This document shows positions 55,371 to 63,893 of a stretch of 64,000 bases of DNA, one piece after another. Position 1 is the first letter of the stretch; each line of letters begins with the position of its first letter. Made by a program: the position numbers and the translations under genes. A model generated the notes under the pieces. That model did no database searches. It had not been told where the DNA came from and saw only the letters and a list, made by a program, of their open reading frames with translations. This DNA comes from JAVBSN01 sp031556525 (GTDB taxonomy: Bacteria; Bacillota; Clostridia; Lachnospirales; Lachnospiraceae): contig JAVBSS010000014.1 of the NCBI GenBank assembly GCA_031556525.1, positions 1-64,000 of the forward strand, read 5' to 3'.

Positions 55371-56219
55371 TTACTCTTTCAGCCTAAATTTTGATGTTGA
55401 TGTTGATTCTGTACTTGTTTCGCCTATTGTATCTGATGTATTTTCTTGTGTATACTCATTACTTTGCTCATAACTATATGTATTACCACTATTATCAGAG
55501 TAAGTATTTGCATTTTCGCTCACATTATCCGTATACTTATAAGTATTACTCTGTGGTGCATTAAAATTCGCTATAGCCTTTGCTCTCTTCTTATCTTCAG
55601 CAGAATTCCTAATCTTACCAATTATTATTAATGTTGGTATTAGTATTAGTACAATTCCTATGATTAATTTCATATATGCATTTTTTGCTCCCTCATAATC
55701 AATATAATACTGTACTATATATTTATCACATTCTGCTCGCGAATCTGTACCTAATACCTGTTTCATATAATCGTACAAAAATTCTTTTTCATCTGTACCA
55801 TAAGTCTTTACTTTTCCTTTTATAGATAACGTAGGGCTACCGTCCATACTTTGTTTCTTACCCAATACAAAATTAACAGTATCTGCTGTTATCTCATCCA
55901 TTATCTCGAAATCCTGTTTTCCTACAAATACTCCTATGTATTTTCCTTCATCATTACCATTAACTCCAACGGGAACTAAATACATACCTCCTGTTGTGGC
56001 TCCTATACTTCTATACTGCAGCTGAGATTCAGAAAAACATCCTAGTGAATAGATAACCTCCCCATCTACATACATATCTTTGTTAAAATCACTAGCACTC
56101 ATATAATTAAAATCATTATCTACTTCTCCTGTTACCATCCCATCCATCGCAAAACATACTAATAGAATTCCTATAATATACATAGCAAATATCAAAAACG
56201 TTCCATTAAGTCCTCTCAT
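55371..56219 (-). CDS. Paralog 4 of the two-TM array family
   Basis: 282 residues from ATG 56219 (GGAGGG at 5 bases; the longest frame to 56234 abuts the previous stop and includes this site). TM1 about 7-29, DFNYMSASDFNKDMYVDGEVIYS, YLVPVGVNGNDEGKYIGVFV, SMDGSPTLSIKGKVKTY, QVLGTDSRAECDKYIVQYYID, TM2, tail with Asn/Thr/Ser-rich stretch ending SKFRLKE. Next gene downstream is paralog 3. Confidence 0.8.
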   Translation of the reverse strand: MRGLNGTFLIFAMYIIGILLVCFAMDGMVTGEVDNDFNYMSASDFNKDMYVDGEVIYSLGCFSESQLQYRSIGATTGGMYLVPVGVNGNDEGKYIGVFVGKQDFEIMDEITADTVNFVLGKKQSMDGSPTLSIKGKVKTYGTDEKEFLYDYMKQVLGTDSRAECDKYIVQYYIDYEGAKNAYMKLIIGIVLILIPTLIIIGKIRNSAEDKKRAKAIANFNAPQSNTYKYTDNVSENANTYSDNSGNTYSYEQSNEYTQENTSDTIGETSTESTSTSKFRLKE

Positions 56220-56234
56220 ATCTTCCCTCCACAT

Positions 56235-57068
56235 TTACTCTTTTAATTTAAATTTTGATACTGAAGCATCTTTACTTATAATTCCTCCACTATCAGGTTC
56301 ATTACTATCGTTATTATTGTTATCATTTGAATAATTACTTACATACTTATTCCCACTACCCTCTGCCGTATAATCATTATTAATATATGAATCTTTATAA
56401 GACACATATATGTCATCATCCTTCTTCGACTTTGAGTTTGAAGAAAAATATGCAATTGTTATTAGGAATCCAAACAAGAAGAGTACTGCACCTATTATTA
56501 TTATGGCAACTGACGCTCCGCCTTCTTTGTAGTTTATGTAATATGGAAGTATATATTGATCACATTCAGAGTTTGATGACACACCCAAATATCCACTCAT
56601 ATATTCATATAAAAAATCCTTATCTGTTGAATCATATGTTTTCAGTTCACCACACACATAGAGAGTAGGCGTATCATCCATACTATCTATCTCACCATAC
56701 ATCCATCTAAATGTATCTTCTGATATTTTATCTAATTCCGAAAAACACTTTTTAGGAACATATACACCTACATATTTTTCTTCGGTATTATCATCATACG
56801 CTACTGGCACTAGATATATCCTTCCAGATACACTTGTTATTCCCTTATTTGTAGTTGTTCTTTCTTCAAAATAATCTATAGCATAGTATATATCTCCAAC
56901 TACATATGTACCAGCTACAAATTCATCTGCACTCATATTATTTAAATCATAATTAGTAGTATACTCTTTGAATTTGCGTGAACCACCTTCTACCATTAGA
57001 AATATTCCACCAATCATCAACAGCAAAACCATTAGAAAGCTTTTAACCCCATATAACGTTTTCATCAT
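56235..57068 (-). CDS. Paralog 5 of the two-TM array family
   Basis: 277 residues. TM1 at about 8-28, DLNNMSADEFVAGTYVVGDIYYAIDYF, YLVPVAYDDNTEEKYVGVYV, SMDDTPTLYVCGELKTY, GYLGVSSNSECDQYILPYYIN, TM2 near 200-222 and a tail with Asn/Asp repeats ending SKFKLKE. GAGGGATA precedes ATG-ATG. It begins 34 bases after copZ-like, so it could be read through from the copper genes. Confidence 0.8.
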   Translation of the reverse strand: MMKTLYGVKSFLMVLLLMIGGIFLMVEGGSRKFKEYTTNYDLNNMSADEFVAGTYVVGDIYYAIDYFEERTTTNKGITSVSGRIYLVPVAYDDNTEEKYVGVYVPKKCFSELDKISEDTFRWMYGEIDSMDDTPTLYVCGELKTYDSTDKDFLYEYMSGYLGVSSNSECDQYILPYYINYKEGGASVAIIIIGAVLFLFGFLITIAYFSSNSKSKKDDDIYVSYKDSYINNDYTAEGSGNKYVSNYSNDNNNNDSNEPDSGGIISKDASVSKFKLKE

Positions 57069-57101
57069 TATCCCTCATCTTCTTTAATTATAAACTTTTA
57101 T

Positions 57102-57302
57102 CTATTCCTCTATTACAACTGCTTCAAAACCTATATCATCAAGTTCATTTATAGCGGTTTTTACACAATTATCACAGCCATTGATCGTAACTGTTTTGTC
57201 CTCAAGTGATACATTAAAATCTAATTCTACATCACTTAATACCTTTGTTATTCTCTCTACACATTTATTGCAATGCATATCTTCTACTTTTAATACTTTC
57301 AT
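57102..57302 (-). CDS. Copper chaperone-like HMA protein with two CxxC motifs
   Basis: 66 residues, heavy-metal-associated fold: MKVLKVEDMHCNKCVERITKVL with the metal site Cys11-x-x-Cys14. A second CxxC, Cys43-x-x-Cys46 (NGCDNC), is unusual for this family, which often has non-cysteine residues there. It follows csoR by 27 bases and serves the CopA system, so copper handover is inferred. Confidence 0.88.
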   Translation of the reverse strand: MKVLKVEDMHCNKCVERITKVLSDVELDFNVSLEDKTVTINGCDNCVKTAINELDDIGFEAVVIEE

Positions 57303-57329
57303 AATTATTTCCTCCTATATATTTATATA

Positions 57330-57620
57330 TTATTTCATGAGTTTTTGCAACATTTCTAACAACTCATTTATAGTTTCTTCTTTTCCTGCTTTTATGTCCT
57401 CTACTACGCAAGTTTTTATATGGCTATTAAGCAATGCTTTATTAAAACTATTAAGTGCCGCACTAGCTGCTGATACCTGTGTTAATATATCAACACAGTA
57501 AGTATCACTTTCAACCATCTTACGTATACCCCTAATCTGTCCTTCTACTCTATTAAGCCTTGTTATTAGATCTTTTTGCTCCTTATCATCTCTTACCTTA
57601 GTTCTACATTCACATTCCAT
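57330..57620 (-). CDS. csoR: CsoR-family copper-sensing repressor
   Basis: 96 residues, all-helical DUF156 protein. Cys42, His67 and Cys71 match the spacing (25 and 4 residues) of the copper-binding triad in Mycobacterium tuberculosis CsoR. Cys3 and Cys5 in MECEC are extra. Cu(I) binding releases DNA; the perfect palindrome at 60128-60146 in the copA promoter is the likely operator. It lies 172 bases downstream of copA. Confidence 0.93.
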   Translation of the reverse strand: MECECRTKVRDDKEQKDLITRLNRVEGQIRGIRKMVESDTYCVDILTQVSAASAALNSFNKALLNSHIKTCVVEDIKAGKEETINELLEMLQKLMK

Positions 57621-57660
57621 ATCTATATTTATCCTTTCGTTTATTTATTAATATTATTGA

Positions 57661-57778
57661 AAATGCCATCTCGATTTCGCTACGCTTCATCTCGATGTGT
57701 GGCGTTCGCCACATACTTCAAAATATGAATATAACCTTATGTGGGCAAGCTCCCAACGGTCAATTCAATTTTGAAGTA
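57661..57778. repeat. Structured palindromic segment between copA and csoR
   Basis: Holds a perfect TGTGGCG-TT-CGCCACA hairpin (57698-57713), a direct repeat CATCTCGAT (57667-57675 and 57688-57696), and an 11-base inverted repeat TACTTCAAAAT (57714-57724) / ATTTTGAAGTA (57768-57778) with further inner pairing. It is locally richer in G+C than the neighbourhood. It looks like a REP- or MITE-like mobile element remnant or a terminator region; no transposase is present. Confidence 0.5.
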
Positions 57779-57792
57779 CATTTCTCACTTAG

Positions 57793-60057
57793 TTACAATT
57801 TTTTAGTTCTCAATCTTAACGCATTACTAACCACACATACTGAACTAAGTGACATTGCAAGTCCAGCCAGCATAGGGTTTAATAATGTACCATTTACCAA
57901 ATACAAAGCTCCTGCTGCTATTGGGATTCCTATTGTATTGTACAAGAATGCCCAGAATAGGTTCTGCTTAATATTAATAATTGTAAGCTTACTTAATCTT
58001 ATTGCTTTATAGATATCATGCAAATCTGAATGCATTAATACTATATCTCCAGATTCTAACGCAATGTCACTTCCGTTCCCGATTGCTGCACCAACATCTG
58101 CTTGTACTAGAGCCGGAGCATCATTTATACCATCACCAACCATCATTACAATATTGCCTTGATTTTGTAATTCTTCAATTACTCCTGCCTTATCTTCTGG
58201 TAAGACCCCCGATATAACTTGATCTACATTTACTTGACTGCCTATATAATTAGCTGCTGCCTCATTATCACCAGTTACCATATATACCTTTATCCCTAAT
58301 TGCTGTAACTTCTCTATTGCCTCTTTACTTGTTTCCTTAATTGTATCAGCAACACTTATTATACCCTTAAGTTTATTATCTATAGCAACATACATAGGCG
58401 TTTGTCCATTTGCTGAAAGTTCATTAACTCTATCTTCATACACAGTAGTTAAAATATTATTATCACTAATTAATGTTTTATTTCCTATTGTTACTTGAAT
58501 TATTGCATCTTTAATTTTTATCTTAGCTTTTAATCCTTTACCAGTAATATTTTCAAATTCTTCAATCTTATATTCATTATTATTATCTCCTGCCCCATCA
58601 ACTATTGCTCTAGCTAATGGGTGATCTGACATTTTCTCAACAGCTACAGCGATGTCTAATAGATTATCCTTTGTATATTCATCAGATATAATACTTGTAA
58701 TCTTAGGTTTTCCCTCTGTTATAGTTCCTGTCTTATCTAATACTACTACATTTACATCATGAGTTATCTCTAATGCCTCTCCACTTCTAATTAGTATTCC
58801 TTTACTAGCTCCGAGTCCTGTTCCTACCATAATTGCTGTCGGGGTTGCAAGTCCTAATGCACATGGGCAGGCTATAACCAATACAGATGTAAATATCCTT
58901 AATGCAAAATTAATATCGTATCCTAACATTAACCATATTATCGATACTACTATTGCTATTCCTATTACTGCTGGCACAAAATATCCTGCCACCTTATCTG
59001 CTATCTTTGATATAGGTGCTTTTTTCCCTTGTGCTTCTTCCACAAATCTAACTATCTTTGATAAGGTTGTATCTTCGCCAACTCTTGATACTTTTACATA
59101 TAGTATTCCATTATAGTTAACACTTCCACCTATTACTGTACTTCCTATAGATTTCTCTACCGGCAAGCTTTCTCCTGTAATCATAGCCTCGTCCGTCATA
59201 CTTTGTCCTTCAATAACTATTCCATCAAGAGGAACTTTGGCACCAGGTCTTACTAGTATAACGTTATCCACTTGTACATCTTTCGTTGCTACTTCTCTAA
59301 GTACATCTCCATCTACCAAGACAGCGGTATCTGGTGCAAGGTTTAGCAACTTAGTAATCGCTCCCTTTGTCTTATTCTTACTTCTACTCTCCAAATACTT
59401 TCCTAACATAATAAAAGTTACAATTATTGCTGAAGATTCAAAATATAAATGATGAACCTGCATAGGATTATCTGCTATCTGAAATGTCATTATAATACTA
59501 TATACAAACGAACTTCCACTTCCTATTGCCACTAAAGAATCCATATTAGGATTCAAATGTATTATTGTATTAAATCCATTAATAAAGAATCTTCTACCAA
59601 AATATAAAATAGGTATTGTAAGTAGTATCTGAATGAGTGCAAAATTAAATGGGTGCGTCATCATATCTATAATATCTGGAATTGGTAATTTGATACTATA
59701 CATCTGTCCCATAGATACATATAGCAATATTATACTAAGTACAATTGCTCCAATAAGATTATTACGTTTATTTCGTAATTCCACCTCATCTGTATCTTTT
59801 ACTTTCTTATGTATATTTTCCTCAGTGTTATCTTCCTTACTACGTACATATAACTGTGCTTCAAATCCTGCTTTACTTACCTTAGCAGTAATCATGTCGG
59901 AATTAACTTTGTCCTCATCATACTCTATAGTCATCTTATTAGTTGCTAGGTTAACATCACTTCTTGTTACACCCGTGAGCTTCCTTGTTACCCTCTCAAC
60001 AGCACTGCTACAAGAGGCACAAGTCATTCCATTTATAATATATACTTCTTCTCTCAT
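57793..60057 (-). CDS. copA: Copper-exporting P1B-type ATPase
   Basis: 754 residues from ATG 60057 (GGAG 8 bases before; longer frame to 60096 not supported). One N-terminal HMA domain with GMTCASC, transmembrane CPC motif in ACPCALGLATPTA, DKTGTITEG phosphorylation site, MSDHPLA, MVTGDNEAA and MVGDGINDAPAL. Exports Cu(I) from the cytosol. Its promoter has a CsoR-type operator in the spacer. Short gap and shared direction with csoR and copZ-like downstream. Confidence 0.97.
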   Translation of the reverse strand: MREEVYIINGMTCASCSSAVERVTRKLTGVTRSDVNLATNKMTIEYDEDKVNSDMITAKVSKAGFEAQLYVRSKEDNTEENIHKKVKDTDEVELRNKRNNLIGAIVLSIILLYVSMGQMYSIKLPIPDIIDMMTHPFNFALIQILLTIPILYFGRRFFINGFNTIIHLNPNMDSLVAIGSGSSFVYSIIMTFQIADNPMQVHHLYFESSAIIVTFIMLGKYLESRSKNKTKGAITKLLNLAPDTAVLVDGDVLREVATKDVQVDNVILVRPGAKVPLDGIVIEGQSMTDEAMITGESLPVEKSIGSTVIGGSVNYNGILYVKVSRVGEDTTLSKIVRFVEEAQGKKAPISKIADKVAGYFVPAVIGIAIVVSIIWLMLGYDINFALRIFTSVLVIACPCALGLATPTAIMVGTGLGASKGILIRSGEALEITHDVNVVVLDKTGTITEGKPKITSIISDEYTKDNLLDIAVAVEKMSDHPLARAIVDGAGDNNNEYKIEEFENITGKGLKAKIKIKDAIIQVTIGNKTLISDNNILTTVYEDRVNELSANGQTPMYVAIDNKLKGIISVADTIKETSKEAIEKLQQLGIKVYMVTGDNEAAANYIGSQVNVDQVISGVLPEDKAGVIEELQNQGNIVMMVGDGINDAPALVQADVGAAIGNGSDIALESGDIVLMHSDLHDIYKAIRLSKLTIINIKQNLFWAFLYNTIGIPIAAGALYLVNGTLLNPMLAGLAMSLSSVCVVSNALRLRTKKL

Positions 60058-60123
60058 CTCATCATCTCCAATAATATTTATTATTAAATATAACACCTAG
60101 AATTACATGTTGTTACATTCATA

Positions 60124-60152
60124 ATAGTATACCCCGTAGGGGTATATGTCAA
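60124..60152 (-). promoter_or_regulatory. copA promoter with CsoR-type operator
   Basis: -35 TTGACA (60152-60147), 17-base spacer, -10 TACTAT (60129-60124). The perfect palindrome TATACCCC-GTA-GGGGTATA (60128-60146) fills the spacer. The ACCCC/GGGGT form matches known CsoR operators. It adjoins the stop of the YeeE-like gene at 60153. Confidence 0.85.
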
Positions 60153-60710
60153 TTACTTATCATCAACGACTGGTATTGCAAAAGATATTATTATTGATAT
60201 AACACCTAGAAGTCCAAGTCCTATATATCCTCCCGGCAATAGATATACATATTCATCAGATATATTGAACAACGTAAGTTTACCCATATCCATTATTTTG
60301 AATACTCCTATATCAATAAGTTTACTGTAGGTAAAAGAATGTACTAATGCTCCTACGAACCCTCCCACTATAAGCCAAATTGATCTAGTAAACATATTAC
60401 TCCCTAATGCTGCTATACTACCTGACGGATATCCACCTGACCAGCCAAGTCCTATACCAAATATTAATCCCCCAATAACAACACCTAGATTTACTGGGGT
60501 TATGTTATAATTCATATTCCCTGCTATTTTTGTTATATTGAATATTGCAAATAGTACACTACTTACTCCTATTGCACCTATTACTATTTTTATTAATTTC
60601 AGACATCTAAAACTAAGCATATCTATTACTTTCTCTGGTCTAGCGGCTCCCGTCCAATATAATACTCCCCCAAACAATCCACCCAACAACACTGTAAATA
60701 TTATTTCCAT
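60153..60710 (-). CDS. YeeE/YedE-family membrane protein (second half)
   Basis: 185 residues with about five hydrophobic segments. VVIGGLIFGIGLGWSGGYPSGSIAAL is the YeeE-type core loop; at the usual cysteine there is tyrosine (GGYPSG). Works presumably with the next gene as one thiosulfate/sulfur-type transporter split in two. Starts 1 base after its partner. Substrate inferred from family only. Confidence 0.85.
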   Translation of the reverse strand: MEIIFTVLLGGLFGGVLYWTGAARPEKVIDMLSFRCLKLIKIVIGAIGVSSVLFAIFNITKIAGNMNYNITPVNLGVVIGGLIFGIGLGWSGGYPSGSIAALGSNMFTRSIWLIVGGFVGALVHSFTYSKLIDIGVFKIMDMGKLTLFNISDEYVYLLPGGYIGLGLLGVISIIISFAIPVVDDK

Positions 60711-60711
60711 A

Positions 60712-61284
60712 TTAGATTACCTCCCCACCTACATAATTAACTATTAATGCTATAGGTATAGCTGTAACAAGCACTGATACTGCAAATATATATCCACTTG
60801 CACTACCCTCCATAATCCCATTAAATATAAGCTGAGTTATACATCCACCAGCCATCCTTGCGCCATATAACAAGAAAACTCCTGAAATAAAATTAATTAT
60901 AATTCCACCATATTTGCTTGTTTTCTTTTCATTAACTTTTCTAAACTCTGTTCTCTTTTGTCTTCCCTCACTGTATTTCCTAACCCTATAAGCTATATAG
61001 CCTCCAAGAGGCATTGTAATAATAAATAGCAAATCATAATCTCCGGGGTGTTTTATAGCATTTGCTATATATCCTTCATCTTTGTCATAATATTCATTAC
61101 TACTGCTATATCCATATTCCTTATCCTTGTCTTCCCATATGATACTCGGTTCTATCATTGTATGAACTATTCCTCCAGCCACACTGAACTGCGTAGATAT
61201 ACCAATAGGTTTAACCAGAAAAACTGTTAAGAACAACACAATACCTAATATCATTGCTTTAATAAATATTTCAAAGTTTTTCAT
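60712..61284 (-). CDS. YeeE/YedE-family membrane protein (first half)
   Basis: 190 residues. N-terminal hydrophobic segment, an insert of charged residues (IEPSIIWEDKDKEYG), then helices including LLYGARMAGGCITQLIF, the conserved cysteine-containing loop of YeeE/YedE. Partner of the following gene; GAAGGTAG precedes the ATG. Shares a divergent intergenic region with the catalase gene. Confidence 0.85.
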   Translation of the reverse strand: MKNFEIFIKAMILGIVLFLTVFLVKPIGISTQFSVAGGIVHTMIEPSIIWEDKDKEYGYSSSNEYYDKDEGYIANAIKHPGDYDLLFIITMPLGGYIAYRVRKYSEGRQKRTEFRKVNEKKTSKYGGIIINFISGVFLLYGARMAGGCITQLIFNGIMEGSASGYIFAVSVLVTAIPIALIVNYVGGEVI

Positions 61285-61380
61285 AAACTACCTTCTTTCA
61301 TACAAATATATCCTTAATATGTACCAAATAAGGAATATTATTCAAAATATTGCTATCAAATATCCTTGTTCTGAATAGAT

Positions 61381-61395
61381 ATATAATGAGAATAT
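61381..61395 (+). promoter_or_regulatory. Catalase promoter region with PerR-box-like site
   Basis: TATAAT at 61382-61387, 25 bases before the catalase ATG, with weak -35. ATATAATGAGAATAT (61381-61395) matches the PerR box TTATAATNATTATAA at 10 of 14 fixed positions. In this A/T-rich genome the match is only suggestive. Confidence 0.35.
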
Positions 61396-61411
61396 TTTTT
61401 AAGGATTAACT

Positions 61412-62869
61412 ATGGGCAAATATAGATCTAATGATTACATGACAGATAGTCTTGGAAGACCTATTCCTAATGACAATGATTCACTAACAATAGTTCCCGA
61501 TGGGCCAACTTTACTTGAAGATATACACCAGATTGATAAACTGGCACATTTTGATAGGGAGCGTGTTCCCGAAAGAGTTGTTCATGCCAAAGGTGCTGGT
61601 GCATTTGGACATTTCACTACTTATAGATGTATGAGCAAATATACTATGGCTGACTTTTTACAAGGTGCAGATCATACCACTAAAGTATTTGTACGATTTT
61701 CAACAGTTATCGGTTCAAAAGGTTCTGCTGATACAGCAAGAGATCCTCGTGGATTTGCTGTAAAGTTCTATACAAATGAAGGTATATACGATTTGGTCGG
61801 AAATAATCTACCTGTATTCTTTATAAGAGATTCAATAAAATTTCCTGACTTAATTCACTCTCTAAAGCCTGCACCTAATACCAATGTTGTAGACCCTTGT
61901 CGATTCTGGGATTTTGCTTCTCTATCACCTGAATCAACTCATATGGTTACTTGGTTATATTCTGATAGAGGTACTGTTAAGAACTATGCCAAAATGGATG
62001 GCTTTGGTGTAAATACTTATATATGGGTTAATAGAGCTGGTGAACGATGCTATATAAAATACCACTGGAAAACTATGCAGGGAATTGAGACAATCGATAG
62101 GCATGAGGCAGCAAAATTAGCTGGTACTAATCCTGACATTTCCACTACTAACCTGTATAATGATATTAAATGTGGCAAATTCCCTAGGTACGAATTATGC
62201 GTTCAATTCATGGATCCAAAGCAAGTAGAGTGTCTTACTTTCGACCCACTTGATGATACAAAAACTTGGCCTGAAGATGAATTCCCTCTTGTTAAGGTTG
62301 GTATGATGACTCTAGACAATAACCCTGATAACTTCTTTGCAGAAGTTGAGCAAGCAGCATTTTGTCCCGGAAACATTATTCCTGGTATAGAATTCTCCGC
62401 AGATAAGATGTTACAAGGTCGTTCATTTTCATATTTAGATACCCAGCGACATAGAATAGGCCCTAACTTTGCACAACTACCTATAAACGCTTCTGTGTCA
62501 CCTGTATGTAACAATCAACGTGATGGAAATATGACATACCACTATAACCCTTGTCCTATTAACTATTCACCTAACAGTTTAAATGACAATATTCCAAGAC
62601 CTGCAAATATTCCTGTCCCTAAACCTATGTTTACAAAGGGATATATTGCTAGAACTCCTATCTTGAAACAAGATAACTATACTCAAGCAGGCATTCGCTA
62701 TCGTTCACTTAGTCCTTGTGAACAAGATCATCTTGCTGATAATATTGCCATTGAATTATATAAATGCAATAAGGACATTATAACTCGTGTATTAAACAAC
62801 TTTGCTATGGCTTCTCCTGAATGGGCAGATAAAGTAGCTATATGCATGAGAAAATATATGTCGAGATAA
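61412..62869 (+). CDS. katA: Monofunctional heme catalase
   Basis: 485 residues. Catalytic His58 in RVVHAKGAGAFGHF, Asn131 in DLVGNNLPVFFIRD and the proximal heme ligand Tyr341 in RSFSYLDTQRHR. It destroys hydrogen peroxide using heme. AAGGA precedes the ATG. Such a catalase is not universal in anaerobes and, with hslO and rubrerythrin, points to oxygen tolerance. Confidence 0.97.
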   Translation: MGKYRSNDYMTDSLGRPIPNDNDSLTIVPDGPTLLEDIHQIDKLAHFDRERVPERVVHAKGAGAFGHFTTYRCMSKYTMADFLQGADHTTKVFVRFSTVIGSKGSADTARDPRGFAVKFYTNEGIYDLVGNNLPVFFIRDSIKFPDLIHSLKPAPNTNVVDPCRFWDFASLSPESTHMVTWLYSDRGTVKNYAKMDGFGVNTYIWVNRAGERCYIKYHWKTMQGIETIDRHEAAKLAGTNPDISTTNLYNDIKCGKFPRYELCVQFMDPKQVECLTFDPLDDTKTWPEDEFPLVKVGMMTLDNNPDNFFAEVEQAAFCPGNIIPGIEFSADKMLQGRSFSYLDTQRHRIGPNFAQLPINASVSPVCNNQRDGNMTYHYNPCPINYSPNSLNDNIPRPANIPVPKPMFTKGYIARTPILKQDNYTQAGIRYRSLSPCEQDHLADNIAIELYKCNKDIITRVLNNFAMASPEWADKVAICMRKYMSR

Positions 62870-62891
62870 ATTTAATCTTAATTATAATCAA

Positions 62892-62940
62892 AGAGCATAC
62901 ACTACAATTTTATCATTAACTAATAGTGTATGTTCTTTTA
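62892..62940 (+). terminator. Terminator of katA
   Basis: Stem AGAGCATACACTA (62892-62904) / TAGTGTATGTTCT (62924-62936), one G-U pair, followed by TTTTA. Confidence 0.88.
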
Positions 62941-62994
62941 TAATAGATATGGTATACTAGGACATAGTGTTATTACTTACGAGGAGGATAGTAT

Positions 62995-63807
62995 ATGTTC
63001 TATAATGCACAAAATGGTAATGTTAAAATTAATGATACCGATATGGATTATATTTGTTTTGGAAGTGGCGAAAAGAACTTGATTATGATTCCTGGCTTAG
63101 GTGACGGATTGAAAACAGTTAAAGGTACTGCAATTGCTTTTGCAATGATGTATAGAAAATTTGCGAAGAATTATAAGGTATATGTTTTCAGTAGAAAGAA
63201 CCATATAACCAAAGGATATTCTACAAGAGATATGGCTAGAGATCAAATTGAAGCAATGAAAGAACTTGGTATTTCCAAAACATCTATTATGGGTGTGTCT
63301 CAAGGTGGAATGATTGCTCAATATATTGCTATTGATTACACTGAATATGTTGAAAACCTTGTATTAGCAGTTACATTGTCTAGACCAAATGATACCGTAC
63401 TTAATGCTGTTAACGGTTGGTTAGAAATGGCTGAATCTAATGACTACAAAAACATATTTATTGATACCACTGAAAAATCATATACTGAAAATTATCTTAA
63501 GAAATACAGAATATTCTATCCTATTCTTAGTAACATTGGTAAACCAAAAGATTTAAGTAGGTTTATAATTCAGGCCAATGCTTGTATTAGTCACAATGCC
63601 TATAATGAATTAAGTAAAATAACATGCCCAACCTTAGTTATTGGTGGAGATAGCGATAATGTTGTTGGCAAGAACTCTTCAGAGGATATAGCTGATGCAA
63701 TAACGCAAAGTAAGTCAGTTATATATAAAGGACTTGGCCATATGACTTATGAAGAAGCAAAAGATTTTAATGAGCAAGTGTTAGATTTTTTAGATTCAAA
63801 TATCTAA
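62995..63807 (+). CDS. Alpha/beta hydrolase
   Basis: 270 residues. Oxyanion-type MIPGLGDG, nucleophile elbow GVSQGG, acid in VIGGDSDNVVG and catalytic His in GLGHMTYEEAKDF. GAGGAGGA precedes the ATG. Substrate unknown; no partner genes. Confidence 0.9.
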   Translation: MFYNAQNGNVKINDTDMDYICFGSGEKNLIMIPGLGDGLKTVKGTAIAFAMMYRKFAKNYKVYVFSRKNHITKGYSTRDMARDQIEAMKELGISKTSIMGVSQGGMIAQYIAIDYTEYVENLVLAVTLSRPNDTVLNAVNGWLEMAESNDYKNIFIDTTEKSYTENYLKKYRIFYPILSNIGKPKDLSRFIIQANACISHNAYNELSKITCPTLVIGGDSDNVVGKNSSEDIADAITQSKSVIYKGLGHMTYEEAKDFNEQVLDFLDSNI

Positions 63808-63829
63808 TATTTTCTTTTATACATTAGAA

Positions 63830-63882
63830 AAGGGAGTACCTATAATAATTAATTTTCGCAAATTATTATTGGGCACTCCCTT
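63830..63882. terminator. Bidirectional hairpin between convergent genes
   Basis: AAGGGAGT (63830-63837) / ACTCCCTT (63875-63882) with an inner AATAATT/AATTATT pairing. It separates the hydrolase from the convergent rubrerythrin gene. Confidence 0.7.
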
Positions 63883-63893
63883 ATGTTTAATTT

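Noticed and set aside
61311..61334. TCCTTA/TAAGGA inverted repeat between YeeE-like and katA
   Set aside because: Six-base arms and 12-base loop in A/T-rich DNA; not distinguishable from chance.
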